DNA of 64,000 nt. It comes from Bin55 sp965116055 (GTDB lineage: Bacteria > Pseudomonadota > Gammaproteobacteria > Pseudomonadales > Azotimanducaceae). Position 1 is the first letter of the stretch. Every line of letters begins with the position of its first letter. Position numbers and translations under genes: made by a program. A model generated the notes under the pieces. That model was not told where the DNA came from. It worked only from the letters and a program-made list of their open reading frames with translations, and did not search any database. The DNA lies in NCBI GenBank assembly GCA_965116055.1, contig OZ220466.1, forward strand, positions 2,294,001 through 2,358,000, given 5' to 3'. Positions 8,228-17,880 of the stretch are shown in pieces.

Positions 8228-8989
8228 TTGAACTCACTGACGGTGCTCGTTGTCGCGTTCGCCGCGATTTTCTTAACAAGCCTCTTGTCCGGCATCGTCG
8301 GTATGGCCGGCGGATTGATCCTCATCACAGTTCTTATCCTGCTTATGCCCTTGCCGAGCGCCATGATTCTGCACGGCATCGTCCAAAGCATTGCAAACGG
8401 CTCCCGTTTTTGGTTTCTTCGGGAGCACGCAGTATGGAGCATTCTGCCGTTCTATTTCATTGGCATTGGCATTGCAACAGCGTTTTTCATCGCGTTCAAC
8501 ATAGTCGCCGATCCAGCCGTTGTTCTCATAGCCGCAGGCACTCTACCATGGATGAGTCAGTTAACGCCGGCGCGCTTCAGACTTGATATCACCCGACCGC
8601 ACATTGCCGTCGTTTGTGGGGTAGTGACCACAGCCGCACAGCTCATTGCCGGCGCCTCCGGCCCTATCCTGGATGCGTTCTACCAACGCGCTGACTTAAA
8701 TCGCTTTGAAATCGTCGCGACCAAAGCGCTTACCCAAACGATCGGACACCTTGTCAAGACCGCATATTTCGTTTACATCGGAACAACGTTTCACGTTGAA
8801 ACTCACCAGCTCTTGTCATGGTGGTTCATCTCTATTGCCATCATGTTGTCCTTAGCAGGCACGCGTCTGGGCACGCACGTGCTTGAACGGATCCGTGAAG
8901 AAAAATTCCAGCGTTGGACTAACGTTTTGCTGTTAACGCTGGGAGCCATCGTCGCAATCAGCGGTGCAATTGATTTATTGCAGCGATAA
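8228..8989 (+). CDS. TauE/SafE-family membrane exporter
   Basis: 253 residues with about eight hydrophobic segments, e.g. LTVLVVAFAAIFLTSLLSGI at the N terminus with the family Gly-rich turn (SGIVGMAGGLILI), and a second similar hairpin around residue 135-160 (TTAAQLIAGASGPILDAF). Members export sulfonates, sulfite or related anions across the inner membrane. The start codon is TTG at 8228, used because it precedes the first membrane helix; no good ribosome site is visible, and GTG a few codons later is an alternative. It is probably regulated by the divergent LysR protein. Confidence 0.85.
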   Translation: MNSLTVLVVAFAAIFLTSLLSGIVGMAGGLILITVLILLMPLPSAMILHGIVQSIANGSRFWFLREHAVWSILPFYFIGIGIATAFFIAFNIVADPAVVLIAAGTLPWMSQLTPARFRLDITRPHIAVVCGVVTTAAQLIAGASGPILDAFYQRADLNRFEIVATKALTQTIGHLVKTAYFVYIGTTFHVETHQLLSWWFISIAIMLSLAGTRLGTHVLERIREEKFQRWTNVLLLTLGAIVAISGAIDLLQR

Positions 8990-9042
8990 CCGATGCATAC
9001 ACCCATTGATAAACGCTATCGTCATTCATCCGGGCTTTAAGA

Positions 9043-9084
9043 ATCCTCTCAAAACCTCCTAAAAGTAGCTAACTCCGAGGTTTT
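9043..9084. terminator. Hairpin between convergent genes sharing sequence with a MITE end
   Basis: AAAACCTC (9051-9058) and GAGGTTTT (9077-9084) can form an 8-bp stem, with T runs available on both strands, so it could stop transcription from both convergent neighbours. The left half, CCTCTCAAAACCTCCTAAAA, is identical over 20 bases to the left end of the 120-bp inverted-repeat element at 57907. Confidence 0.45.
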
Positions 9085-9097
9085 TCCGACTGACCCT

Positions 9098-12000
9098 TCA
9101 GTTTTCGATCACTTGCGGTTCACTTGAAATCGGCTCGACAACCAGAAGTAGGTCACCTGCATTGACTTGCTGACCCGTCGCGACGTTAATACGGTTGACC
9201 TTGTAGCGTACGTTGTCCAGGAAGAACACCTGTTCGACTGTATTGACGTCGCGCAAACGCAATGGTGTAAATACTTTAAACGCCTCTAACTGACATACGA
9301 TATCGCTCGTACCGATGTCATCGTTCACACTGACGTAATCAGGTTCGCCTGGCGAGGGCTTCATATAAAAAATCCCAGTCGACGGCGCTAAAACTTTCAA
9401 TTCATCGCTACCTTCGATCTGAATCGCATCCCAACCAATTGATTGCGTGTCTACGGCCGCCATGTCATCAATTTCTTCGATCAGCACGTCCGCGTCAATT
9501 GTTTTTAGGAGCTTCGGTAGATAGCTGGTGTCGTAGATACCTTCAAGGAATCCTCTGTCGGTCAGTATGGTGCGCAACAACGGAATGTTGGTGTAAATGC
9601 CTTCGAGCGTGACTTGACCCAGATAATCAACGAGCTTTTGTGCAGTCGATTCGCGGTCGTTGCCGTGCGCGATAACTTGCATGATCATGCTGTCGTAGTA
9701 TGGGGATATGGATTTACCCTGGCCGGTCGCTCTGATGATCTCGATGCCTTCTTGTTCCGGAAAATCCCATTTCGTAATTTCCCCTGCACTAGGCCTAAGC
9801 GTCAGCTCGCCATCGCTATCCCGCACCAGGCGTTCCGCGTTGACACGCGCTTCAATGGCGTAGCCTTCCGTGGACACAGGTAGATCTTCGATCGACGAAC
9901 CACCAGCAATCCGAAACTGTTCTGCAACGATATCGACTCCTGACACGAGTTCCGTGACTGGGTGTTCGACTTGCAACCTTGTGTTCATTTCCATGAAGTA
10001 CACCGCATCTGCATCTAGATCGTAGATAAACTCAACGGTACCTGCGCCGACATAGCCTACGCCAGAAGCAATCGCTGCACTGTGCTTCAATACTTCCTTA
10101 AGTAATGACTCGGGAAGCATGGTCGAGCCCGATTCTTCGATAACCTTCTGTTTGTCTCGTTGCACGCTGCAATCGCGAATGCCCAAGACCTTGGTATGAC
10201 CATGACTGTCACGTAGTACTTGTGCTTCAATGTGTCTTAACTTAGTCACGAAGCGTTCAAGATACACGTCATCATTGCCGAAGGCTGCTTTGGCCTCCAC
10301 CTTTACGCGTTGAAACGCTTCATAGAAAGTCGCCGGCGAGTCAACGACTTGGATACCTTTGCCGCCGCCGCCATGTACAGCTTTAATCAGGACGGGATAG
10401 CCGATTTCCTCGGCCATCTCCGCTGCATGATCGGCGTCGGTCACAATACCGTGGCTCCCTGGCACGACTGGCACGCCTAAACTCATCGCTGACTTGATCG
10501 CATTCGACTTGTTGCCCATGGTCTCCATGGTGGAGACGGGAGGACCGATAAAGTTGATGCCGTGCGAACGGATAAGCGACGCAAATTGGCTGCTCTCCGA
10601 TAAGAACCCAATACCAGGGTGAAGCGCGTCGACATGCTCGTTTTCAGCGACGACTAGCACCGATCTCGCGTTGAGATAACTTTCGTCCGGCGTGTTACCG
10701 CCAATCGACACCAACTGATCTTTCTCACCCAGCATATCGGCTGCCACGGATTCCATATCGGGATCGGACTGTACAAGCACTATTTCAATGTTCTGAGCTC
10801 GTGCAATCTGCACGATCTTTGATGCGGCGCAACCACGCGCGTGCACCAATACACGCCGCACGGTCTGATAGAGATTCGCTTCACTGACTGGCCTTGGTGC
10901 GGACAACGGCAATGCGCTCGTGAACGAGTAGTCGTCACTTAAGACGGTAGCGACCGCATCCTCAACCGTAGCCGTAGGAATGGGGATTTCTGGATCAATG
11001 CTACGCAAATCCCTATCAAGATCCTCGTAAAACGGATGCTTGACCAAACCTTGCATGGAGTCCGGATCATTCGCAAGGTAGTTTGAGAGGATTGACTCTG
11101 CCGGCAGGTGACTCGGAATCACAATCTGTCCCGCAAATGGCATGCTCGTACCCGAAAAATAGTGTGTGTGCACTAATGGGTGCGTGACAAAACTCGCTTG
11201 CGCGCCGCCAGTGCAATCACCGTGTCCAAACACAATCACAGGCAGATCGAAATCGCAAATAAATCGCGTGATGCGATCATTGATCGCAGCCATGGAGAAT
11301 AACGCGCCGGCGCCTTCTTTCGTCTGCATCCCGCCCGACGAAATAAAACAAACCACTGGCAGCTGCTGTTCCGCGCAACGGACCAATAGTGTACAGAACT
11401 TCTCCGCGCTTGCCATATCAAAAGCGCCCGCTTGAAAATCGGGATTCGAGATCACGGCGCCAATTCGCACGTCTCGCTTTGCGAGCTTGAACCGACCGAT
11501 GCCGGTCACAACCCCGGCTGGCGGATCGTCCTTATCCAGGGCTTTTTCAATTGATTCGCGAAATCCTGGGAAATCGCACGGATCACTGCTCAACATATCG
11601 TGTCCGTATTCCTCAAACTCCGTGAAGAATCTGTCGATGAAAGCCTGATGTCGGGTGAGCTTCTTTCCTTTGTATTCGTTGAGCGTCGCTTGAATCTGCA
11701 GATCCCGATAGGCGATCTGCAGACGATTCCAAAAATCTCGCCGTCGGCCGATGTTCTTGGGTCGAATATTGCCAGAAAACTTCCCCGTGCCTTGATTACT
11801 ATCAATGAAACTGGTGAGCAGACTCTCGAAAAATTCCTTTACTACCACGAATAACGTATCGGAGAGGTGCGTGTGGATGAGTTTTTTCCATTCTTCCACC
11901 GTCGCGAAGAACGTTTTGTTCAACCGTGATTTCGACAACTGTCGATACCAATCAAGGAATTTATCACGATGGTCGAGTAACGCTTTGCTACTCCACTGGC

Positions 12001-13990
12001 GATCAGGTTCAATCCGTTCGAGCGCATCTTGAAATGTCTCGCTAATGAGTTCTGCAACAGTATGTCGGTCAAGCGCCTGCGTTTTCTGTGCTTGATCGGC
12101 AATCTGTCCCAACCGCTCCAATAATTCGTCGTACACTGCGTCAAGCAATTGGAAGTTGCGAATTTCGTCAACGAACGCGGGGCGCAGTTCACTATTGAGC
12201 AGCACATCCGTCATACTCAAATCCCCTTCGTACGCATCGGCCTTGTGCGTTGAACGGGGAGGCCGCAAGTGGGCACCTAGTTGGTTATTGAGTACGCGAC
12301 GATTCGCCTCAATAGGATGCTTATCAACGTCGCCTTTGGGATCGGCGTGTAATGGTCCCGACACGAGCGCCAAATTGAGTTCGACCGATAGTTGTGTCCG
12401 CAATTGATCCTGTGAGTATCGACGGTGCCAGCCGTCGGATTGGAGAAACATCTTTTTTCCATCGTGAGAAAAGCGCTCCATCAAGGCCGGCATCAGGTGA
12501 CTGTCCCTTGTGATAGCCTGCATCAACTGATTGACGTCTGGAATATCCAGCGGGTCAATAAAGAAACGCGCATCGTCGGCATTCGATAGGTACTGATGAA
12601 GCAACGCCAAATTTCCAGCCGCCTCTGTCTTCCAGTGGTTGTACAGATATGCCACATAGGTTGACAAAAGCACTTTCTTCGCTGTAGCAAAGTTCGCCAC
12701 GGGCTCGCCGCGTAACAAACTCAACAGTGTGCCGCGCTCATCGTTTTGCGCTGCACGTTTAGCGACGTAATTCTTCCAGACGGAATTGAGCGACGCGTCG
12801 TAAACCAGTCGATCCGGATCAAGGAGCCAGCGAAAGAAAATCCGATTGCGATCGCGTTCGACTCGCACTTGCAGATCCCCGGTCGTTTTGCGTCGCGTGG
12901 TAAGTCGCCCGTATTGCTGCTTGCTCGCTGCCTTAATCCGGCGGCGCACACGAAGATAGCGTAGATAGCGATACGAATCGCCGAATACATTGCTGAATTC
13001 AGTCGGCGTGCCAAACCCTCCTGGACCACCGACGCTTTCTCGTTTCTTTGCGCGCGACGAAGGTTCTAGATAACGGGTCAACGACTGACGGTGATATTCG
13101 ACAATGTATGGATTGCTTGCGACGAATGCCCGAGCGCTATTCTCAATGGACTCGATACCGGTCACAATCGCTTGCTTGAAGTTATCAACTTTGTGTTCTT
13201 CACCCGGAACGAAGTCGATGATGCCGTCAATGTTGCCTTGATTCATTAACTCAAACGGCGAAAGCCCGACCTGCTTCGCGCACTCTTGCCACGACAAATT
13301 CAAGCGCCTGGCAATACTCGCCAAACCCTGCGGCTGAATGGTGCTAAACACGCCGTCGCGAACCGACAGAATCATGTTGCTTGCAGCAAGAGGAATCGCC
13401 CCACCGGAGTACCCTACCCCAAAAATCACACCGAGATTCGGTACGTCTACGTCCGACATTTCCGCAATGAGCAACGAGATCTGATGTGCTTGGTTATGAC
13501 GGTTGGCGATTTCATCGCCTGCTGCGCCCGGCGTGTCCATCAAGCTGACGATCGGCATACGTCGCTGACTGCAATGACGAACGAATTTGGCTGCGCGTCG
13601 ATGATGTTCCGGCATCCACTCTCCATTGCGGATCTTCCGGTTCTGCGCTACCACGCCGACCGGCCGGGGACCGTTGGAGAAATTCATGCTTACGACGGCA
13701 TCAAGATAGGAACCATCTTCCACGTACTCTTGAACCTTGCCTAACTGCGGAATCAACTCCGAGGCGCTGGTACGTCCTGGATTTTCGCTTGGACTAACAA
13801 CGTGTTCGATATAGGAATCAATATCTAAACGGTCAAGCCTGGCTGTTGCCCGCGCGATCTCATCTTGCGTCAGTAAACCCTTGACACTAAAGACAGCTTC
13901 AGGGTCCGCGGAAGGGAATAGATCAAACTCTTTAGCGAGCCGTTCGGCGATCAAATAGAGGCGATCGCCTTCCTTTACGGCACTGTCCAT
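9098..13990 (-). CDS. Fused acyl-CoA carboxylase: carboxyltransferase, biotin carboxylase and biotin carrier in one chain
   Basis: 1630 residues. First carboxyltransferase domain about 80-310, with MDTPGAAGDE at 151 and oxyanion loop GYSGGA near 193. A helical linker of about 450 residues has no domain I recognise. Second crotonase-fold carboxyltransferase domain about 807-1010 (ISSGGMQTKEGAGALF, GHGDCTGGAQAS). Biotin carboxylase 1044-1490, with ATP-grasp loop VHGGGGKG near 1205 and EMNTRLQVEHPVTE. Biotin carrier domain about 1530-1620. The biotin site reads EAFKV (Lys1572) rather than the usual EAMKM. The reaction should be ATP- and bicarbonate-dependent carboxylation of an acyl-CoA; acetyl- and propionyl-CoA are the usual substrates. 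The order CT-CT-BC-BCCP differs from eukaryotic ACC (BC-BCCP-CT). moaB, thiolase and ketosynthase genes diverge from it. Confidence 0.9.
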   Translation of the reverse strand: MDSAVKEGDRLYLIAERLAKEFDLFPSADPEAVFSVKGLLTQDEIARATARLDRLDIDSYIEHVVSPSENPGRTSASELIPQLGKVQEYVEDGSYLDAVVSMNFSNGPRPVGVVAQNRKIRNGEWMPEHHRRAAKFVRHCSQRRMPIVSLMDTPGAAGDEIANRHNQAHQISLLIAEMSDVDVPNLGVIFGVGYSGGAIPLAASNMILSVRDGVFSTIQPQGLASIARRLNLSWQECAKQVGLSPFELMNQGNIDGIIDFVPGEEHKVDNFKQAIVTGIESIENSARAFVASNPYIVEYHRQSLTRYLEPSSRAKKRESVGGPGGFGTPTEFSNVFGDSYRYLRYLRVRRRIKAASKQQYGRLTTRRKTTGDLQVRVERDRNRIFFRWLLDPDRLVYDASLNSVWKNYVAKRAAQNDERGTLLSLLRGEPVANFATAKKVLLSTYVAYLYNHWKTEAAGNLALLHQYLSNADDARFFIDPLDIPDVNQLMQAITRDSHLMPALMERFSHDGKKMFLQSDGWHRRYSQDQLRTQLSVELNLALVSGPLHADPKGDVDKHPIEANRRVLNNQLGAHLRPPRSTHKADAYEGDLSMTDVLLNSELRPAFVDEIRNFQLLDAVYDELLERLGQIADQAQKTQALDRHTVAELISETFQDALERIEPDRQWSSKALLDHRDKFLDWYRQLSKSRLNKTFFATVEEWKKLIHTHLSDTLFVVVKEFFESLLTSFIDSNQGTGKFSGNIRPKNIGRRRDFWNRLQIAYRDLQIQATLNEYKGKKLTRHQAFIDRFFTEFEEYGHDMLSSDPCDFPGFRESIEKALDKDDPPAGVVTGIGRFKLAKRDVRIGAVISNPDFQAGAFDMASAEKFCTLLVRCAEQQLPVVCFISSGGMQTKEGAGALFSMAAINDRITRFICDFDLPVIVFGHGDCTGGAQASFVTHPLVHTHYFSGTSMPFAGQIVIPSHLPAESILSNYLANDPDSMQGLVKHPFYEDLDRDLRSIDPEIPIPTATVEDAVATVLSDDYSFTSALPLSAPRPVSEANLYQTVRRVLVHARGCAASKIVQIARAQNIEIVLVQSDPDMESVAADMLGEKDQLVSIGGNTPDESYLNARSVLVVAENEHVDALHPGIGFLSESSQFASLIRSHGINFIGPPVSTMETMGNKSNAIKSAMSLGVPVVPGSHGIVTDADHAAEMAEEIGYPVLIKAVHGGGGKGIQVVDSPATFYEAFQRVKVEAKAAFGNDDVYLERFVTKLRHIEAQVLRDSHGHTKVLGIRDCSVQRDKQKVIEESGSTMLPESLLKEVLKHSAAIASGVGYVGAGTVEFIYDLDADAVYFMEMNTRLQVEHPVTELVSGVDIVAEQFRIAGGSSIEDLPVSTEGYAIEARVNAERLVRDSDGELTLRPSAGEITKWDFPEQEGIEIIRATGQGKSISPYYDSMIMQVIAHGNDRESTAQKLVDYLGQVTLEGIYTNIPLLRTILTDRGFLEGIYDTSYLPKLLKTIDADVLIEEIDDMAAVDTQSIGWDAIQIEGSDELKVLAPSTGIFYMKPSPGEPDYVSVNDDIGTSDIVCQLEAFKVFTPLRLRDVNTVEQVFFLDNVRYKVNRINVATGQQVNAGDLLLVVEPISSEPQVIEN

Positions 13991-14109
13991 ATGCAGACGA
14001 CTCGAACGAATGAATAGCTAAAATTCTACTGTGCCTTTCGCATGGTATCTCAACACGTCACGAGACGTTTGAGCGAATAACCTCTTAACAATTTCGGCGA
14101 CTCGTATTT

Positions 14110-14622
14110 ATGTCGAACCTGGCTATCGCCGTCTTGACTGTATCCGATACACGAACTACCGAGACCGACACTTCCGGTGACCTTTTAGCTGAGATGATCC
14201 AACGGGATGAGCATAAGCTGGCGGCACGCGCGATCGTCAAAGACGATATCTACCAGGTTCGCAAAGTCGTGAGCGTTTGGATCGCTGATCCAAACGTGCA
14301 GGTTGTCGTGTCTACTGGAGGTACAGGTTTTAGCGGTCGCGATACCACGCCGAATGCACTCACACCTTTGTTCGACACAATAATCGAAGGGTTCGGCGAG
14401 CTGTTTCGGCAAGTTTCCTACGAAGAAATCGGCAGTTCGACGATCCAATCTCGCGCAGTAGGTGGCATCGCCAACGACACGTTGGTTTTCGCACTGCCCG
14501 GTTCAAACGGCGCTTGCCGAACAGGTTGGGAGAAAATTCTTCACGATCAACTGAACGTAAATTTTAGACCTTGTAACTTTGCCGAGTTGATCCAACGAAA
14601 ATTAGAAAATGGGGAGCATTGA
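14110..14622 (+). CDS. moaB: Molybdenum cofactor biosynthesis protein MoaB
   Basis: 170 residues, one MoaB/Mog-fold domain. The molybdopterin-binding loop STGGTGFSGRDTTP lies at about residues 64-77. The second signature, FALPGSNGACRTGWEKIL, lies in the C-terminal third. MoaB/MogA adenylates molybdopterin before metal insertion. The ATG start opens directly on a conserved beta strand (AIAVLTVSDTR). Its stop overlaps the thiolase start (TGATG), so the two are co-transcribed. The link between cofactor synthesis and a thiolase is not obvious functionally. Confidence 0.92.
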   Translation: MSNLAIAVLTVSDTRTTETDTSGDLLAEMIQRDEHKLAARAIVKDDIYQVRKVVSVWIADPNVQVVVSTGGTGFSGRDTTPNALTPLFDTIIEGFGELFRQVSYEEIGSSTIQSRAVGGIANDTLVFALPGSNGACRTGWEKILHDQLNVNFRPCNFAELIQRKLENGEH

Positions 14623-15770
14623 TGACAGCGTTTGTGTTAGGTGCAAAGCGCACGCCTATTGGAAGTTTTCAAGGCGCGCTAAGTGACCATACGGCGACCG
14701 ACCTAGGCGCTCATGCGATTCAAGCCAGTCTTGCAGATGCCAACGTTGCACCCGATCGGATTGACGAAGTTTTGATGGGTTGTGTGGTAAGTGCCGGTTT
14801 GCGCCAAGCGCCTGCTCGGCAAGCGATGCGTAAAGCTGGGATTGACGATGCGACACCGGCAACCACGATCAATAAAGTATGTGGTTCCGGGATGAAAGCT
14901 GCCATGCTTGCAGTGGATCAAATTGATTTAGGCCGCGCAAACTACATTGTTGCAGGGGGTATGGAAAGCATGACGAATGCACCGTACATCGTGCAACAAG
15001 CCAGAAAAGGCTTACGCATGGGACATGGGGAGTTATCCGATACGATGTTTTGCGATGGGTTGGAGGATGCGGAGACGGGTAAGTCGATGGGAAGTTTCGC
15101 CCAAGATACCGCCGATCAACACCAGCTTGAGCGCAAAGCGATGGATGACTATGCCATCGGCTCGGTCACGCGCGCGATACGCGCCATGGACCAAGGCGAC
15201 CTGCATCCTGAAATTGAGCCGCTAGACCAAGTCGTCGAAGACGAACAGCCGCGCCGCTCCAAACTGGACCGAATTCCTACCCTTCGTCCCGCGTTTGCGA
15301 AGAACGGAACGATCACAGCCGCTAACGCCAGCTCAATTAGCGACGGCGCGTCCGCCTTGGTATTTGCCAGCGAAGAAGGCGTTAAAAACGGCAACGGTAG
15401 ACCTTTAGCGCGGGTTGTAGCCCACGCGATGCATGCCATTCACCCGTCTCAGTTTACGCTTGCCCCAGTCGGTGCCATTCAAAAAGCGCTTGACTGCGCA
15501 GGTTGGCAGAAAAAGGATGTCGATCTCTTCGAAATCAATGAAGCATTCGCGATGGTGACTATGCTCGCGATCACGGAATTAGGGTTGGATCGAGAGAAAG
15601 TCAACATTTACGGCGGCGCTTGTGCACAAGGGCATCCGATTGGGTCGACTGGTAGCCGGTTAATCGTCACACTGGCGCACGCTCTTCAGGCCACGGGTCA
15701 AAAGAAAGGTATCGCCGCCCTATGCATCGGCGGTGGCGAAGCGACTGCCATGGCCATTGAGCGAATCTAG
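14622..15770 (+). CDS. Thiolase (acetyl-CoA C-acetyltransferase type)
   Basis: About 382 residues, usual length for biosynthetic/degradative thiolases. The acyl-accepting Cys is in NKVCGSGMKA near residue 88. The NEAF motif, the GHPIGSTGSR loop with its catalytic His, and the second catalytic Cys in CIGGGEA near the C terminus are all present. It either condenses two acetyl-CoA or cleaves 3-ketoacyl-CoA. The ATG at 14622 has a GGGGAG ribosome site 5 bp upstream and overlaps the moaB stop. It may be co-transcribed with the ketosynthase 35 bp downstream. Confidence 0.92.
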   Translation: MTAFVLGAKRTPIGSFQGALSDHTATDLGAHAIQASLADANVAPDRIDEVLMGCVVSAGLRQAPARQAMRKAGIDDATPATTINKVCGSGMKAAMLAVDQIDLGRANYIVAGGMESMTNAPYIVQQARKGLRMGHGELSDTMFCDGLEDAETGKSMGSFAQDTADQHQLERKAMDDYAIGSVTRAIRAMDQGDLHPEIEPLDQVVEDEQPRRSKLDRIPTLRPAFAKNGTITAANASSISDGASALVFASEEGVKNGNGRPLARVVAHAMHAIHPSQFTLAPVGAIQKALDCAGWQKKDVDLFEINEAFAMVTMLAITELGLDREKVNIYGGACAQGHPIGSTGSRLIVTLAHALQATGQKKGIAALCIGGGEATAMAIERI

Positions 15771-15805
15771 CATCAAGGCATTCGACTAGCTACGGGAAAC
15801 CTCGC

Positions 15806-17653
15806 ATGGTTCCACTCCCTGTAATCGTCGGTTTCGGTGGTGTCAATCCAGCCGGGCGAGTTTCTTTTCATCATTCGTATCGGCGGACGATCTTAGATGC
15901 CCTCAGCAAAGCCAAACAAGATACGACCTATCAATCCTTGGCCGTACTTATGGGCTTGCAGGACGAATTGCGCAACCACCGTGGAAAAACCAAGGATTAC
16001 ATCGAAAACCATACCCTGATTCGACGTATTGAACTATGGGACCCTGATCGCATTGATGTCCATAGCCGTGCCAGCATCACATCGCGCGATAACGCCAAAC
16101 TGGTCGTCAAGATGCGTAAAAACCAGTTACCTACCGAGATCCCCGATTCCTGGACTCTCAAGCCCTGCAGCAATGGTGAAGTTGAAGTAGCCATTACCGA
16201 CGCAGCGCAAGTCATGCTCCACGATACGCGCGTCTCAAAAGTAACGTCAGCCGGGCAACTGCCCACTGGGTACGACCCAGCTAAGCTCTATGCGTCGCGG
16301 AATCACCCTAGAGGACTGCAACTTGCCATCGTCGCTTCATCAGACGCGGTTAATTCAGTTGGAATTGATTGGTCAGCCTTGCGCAATTTAGTACGACCCG
16401 ATGAATTTGCTGTGCATGCAGGGTGTGCGATGGGGCAATTGGATGTACATGGCGCCGGAGGCTTATTGCAAGCCCCTTATCTCGGTAAGCGTCCAACCTC
16501 TAAACAAGCCGCATTATGTTTAGCCGAAATGGCGGCGGATTTCACCAATGCATACGTGACCGGGTCACTGGGGAGTACTGGTGGGGCCATCGGCGCTTGT
16601 GCAACGTTCTTGTACAACGTCAAGCAAGGCATAGATGAAATTCGATATCGGGGAAAACGTATTGCTGTCGTCGGCAGTACCGAAGCGCCGGTGACACCCG
16701 AGCTCGTCGAAGCATTTCGGACCATGGGAGCCCTAGCTGAAGACGAAGCGCTCATGAACCTGGACGGTTCGAACGAACCAGACAATCGTCGGGCATGCAG
16801 GCCCTTTTCGTCGAATGCCGGCTTCACGATCTCGGAAGCGGGCGTGTTTATCGTTCTAATGGACGAGGCACTCGCGCTTGAATGCGGCGCTGAAATCTAC
16901 GGTTCGATTGCCGATATCTACGTGAACGCAGACGGTTATAAAAAGTCAATTCCCGGACCTGGCATCGGTAACTACATTACGGTCGGTAAAGCACTCGGCC
17001 TGGCGCGTTCGATTCTCGGCGAGGATGCTATCCGCAAACGCTCATTCATCCACGCCCACGGCACTGGCACACCACAGAATCGTGTGACGGAATCTCATAT
17101 CCTGAGCACAATGGCTAAAGCGTTCAACATTGATCGCTGGCCCATAGCCGCCATTAAGGCATATCTTGGGCACACTTTGGCGCCCGCATCAGGCGATCAA
17201 ATTACTTCTGCATTGGGTACCTGGCATGACGGATGGATTCCCGGTATCGCGTCAATTGACCACATTGCCGAGGATGTGTACAGTGATCACCTCCGTATCG
17301 ATCCGGCACACCTAGAAGTGGGCGCTGAGAGTATGGATATCGCATTAGTTAATTCCAAAGGGTTCGGTGGCAACAACGCGACTGGCGTTGTGCTTTCGCC
17401 ATCGGTAACCAAAGACCTCATTCGAACGCGTCACGGACGCCGCGCATTCGAGCAGTATCGAAGTAAACGCGAAAAGACAGTTGAGCAGGCTCAAACTTAC
17501 GACGATAAAGCGCTACAAGAGATTCCTGTGCCGATTTATCGATTTGGCGATGGTGTCATTGAAGGTCATGAATTAGACGTTAGCGCGGATTCAATTGATG
17601 TCCCTGGATACATGAAAGACGTGAATCTTCGTGTAATAAACCCCTATAAGTAA
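15806..17653 (+). CDS. Large beta-ketoacyl synthase-like protein
   Basis: 615 residues, about 200 longer than FabB/FabF. The thiolase-fold Cys-His-His triad is recognisable but non-canonical: GSTGGAIGACAT around residue 250-270 (Cys nucleophile), HAHGTGTPQN (first His) and KAYLGHTLA (Lys and second His). About 170 extra N-terminal residues precede the core, and an extension of about 60 residues follows it. It should condense acyl units, perhaps with malonyl-type extenders from the neighbouring carboxylase, in fatty-acid or polyketide-like synthesis. The product is unknown; no acyl-carrier protein or ketoreductase gene is adjacent. Confidence 0.82.
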   Translation: MVPLPVIVGFGGVNPAGRVSFHHSYRRTILDALSKAKQDTTYQSLAVLMGLQDELRNHRGKTKDYIENHTLIRRIELWDPDRIDVHSRASITSRDNAKLVVKMRKNQLPTEIPDSWTLKPCSNGEVEVAITDAAQVMLHDTRVSKVTSAGQLPTGYDPAKLYASRNHPRGLQLAIVASSDAVNSVGIDWSALRNLVRPDEFAVHAGCAMGQLDVHGAGGLLQAPYLGKRPTSKQAALCLAEMAADFTNAYVTGSLGSTGGAIGACATFLYNVKQGIDEIRYRGKRIAVVGSTEAPVTPELVEAFRTMGALAEDEALMNLDGSNEPDNRRACRPFSSNAGFTISEAGVFIVLMDEALALECGAEIYGSIADIYVNADGYKKSIPGPGIGNYITVGKALGLARSILGEDAIRKRSFIHAHGTGTPQNRVTESHILSTMAKAFNIDRWPIAAIKAYLGHTLAPASGDQITSALGTWHDGWIPGIASIDHIAEDVYSDHLRIDPAHLEVGAESMDIALVNSKGFGGNNATGVVLSPSVTKDLIRTRHGRRAFEQYRSKREKTVEQAQTYDDKALQEIPVPIYRFGDGVIEGHELDVSADSIDVPGYMKDVNLRVINPYK

Positions 17654-17675
17654 CCTGCAGCCCAACACAATAGCA

Positions 17676-17880
17676 CTAGGTCATCCTTTTACGTATTGCG
17701 TCTGATTTTTCTTTTTTTATGTAGTAGAAGATGTTCGAATCGACGAGATAGGAACTCATCCAATCACCCCGAATTCGCGCCCTAAATTGCTGAAGGTCTT
17801 GATATTCTGAATACCAAGCATCCAGAATGCATCCCGATAGAGCAAGTTCGCCAAGTTACTTAAATGTGGTAAGTTCTCTT
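17676..17880 (-). pseudogene. Possible PIN-domain toxin/antitoxin stub
   Basis: ATG at 17757-17759 opens a 27-codon frame beginning MSSYLVDSNIFYYIKK, which resembles the first strand and catalytic Asp of PIN-domain nucleases and then stops at TAG 17676. A preceding open stretch (reading LSNLANLLYRDAFWMLG) ends in TGA overlapping this ATG by 4 bp, as in vapBC-type pairs. Both pieces are short, so this is at best a relic. Confidence 0.3.
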
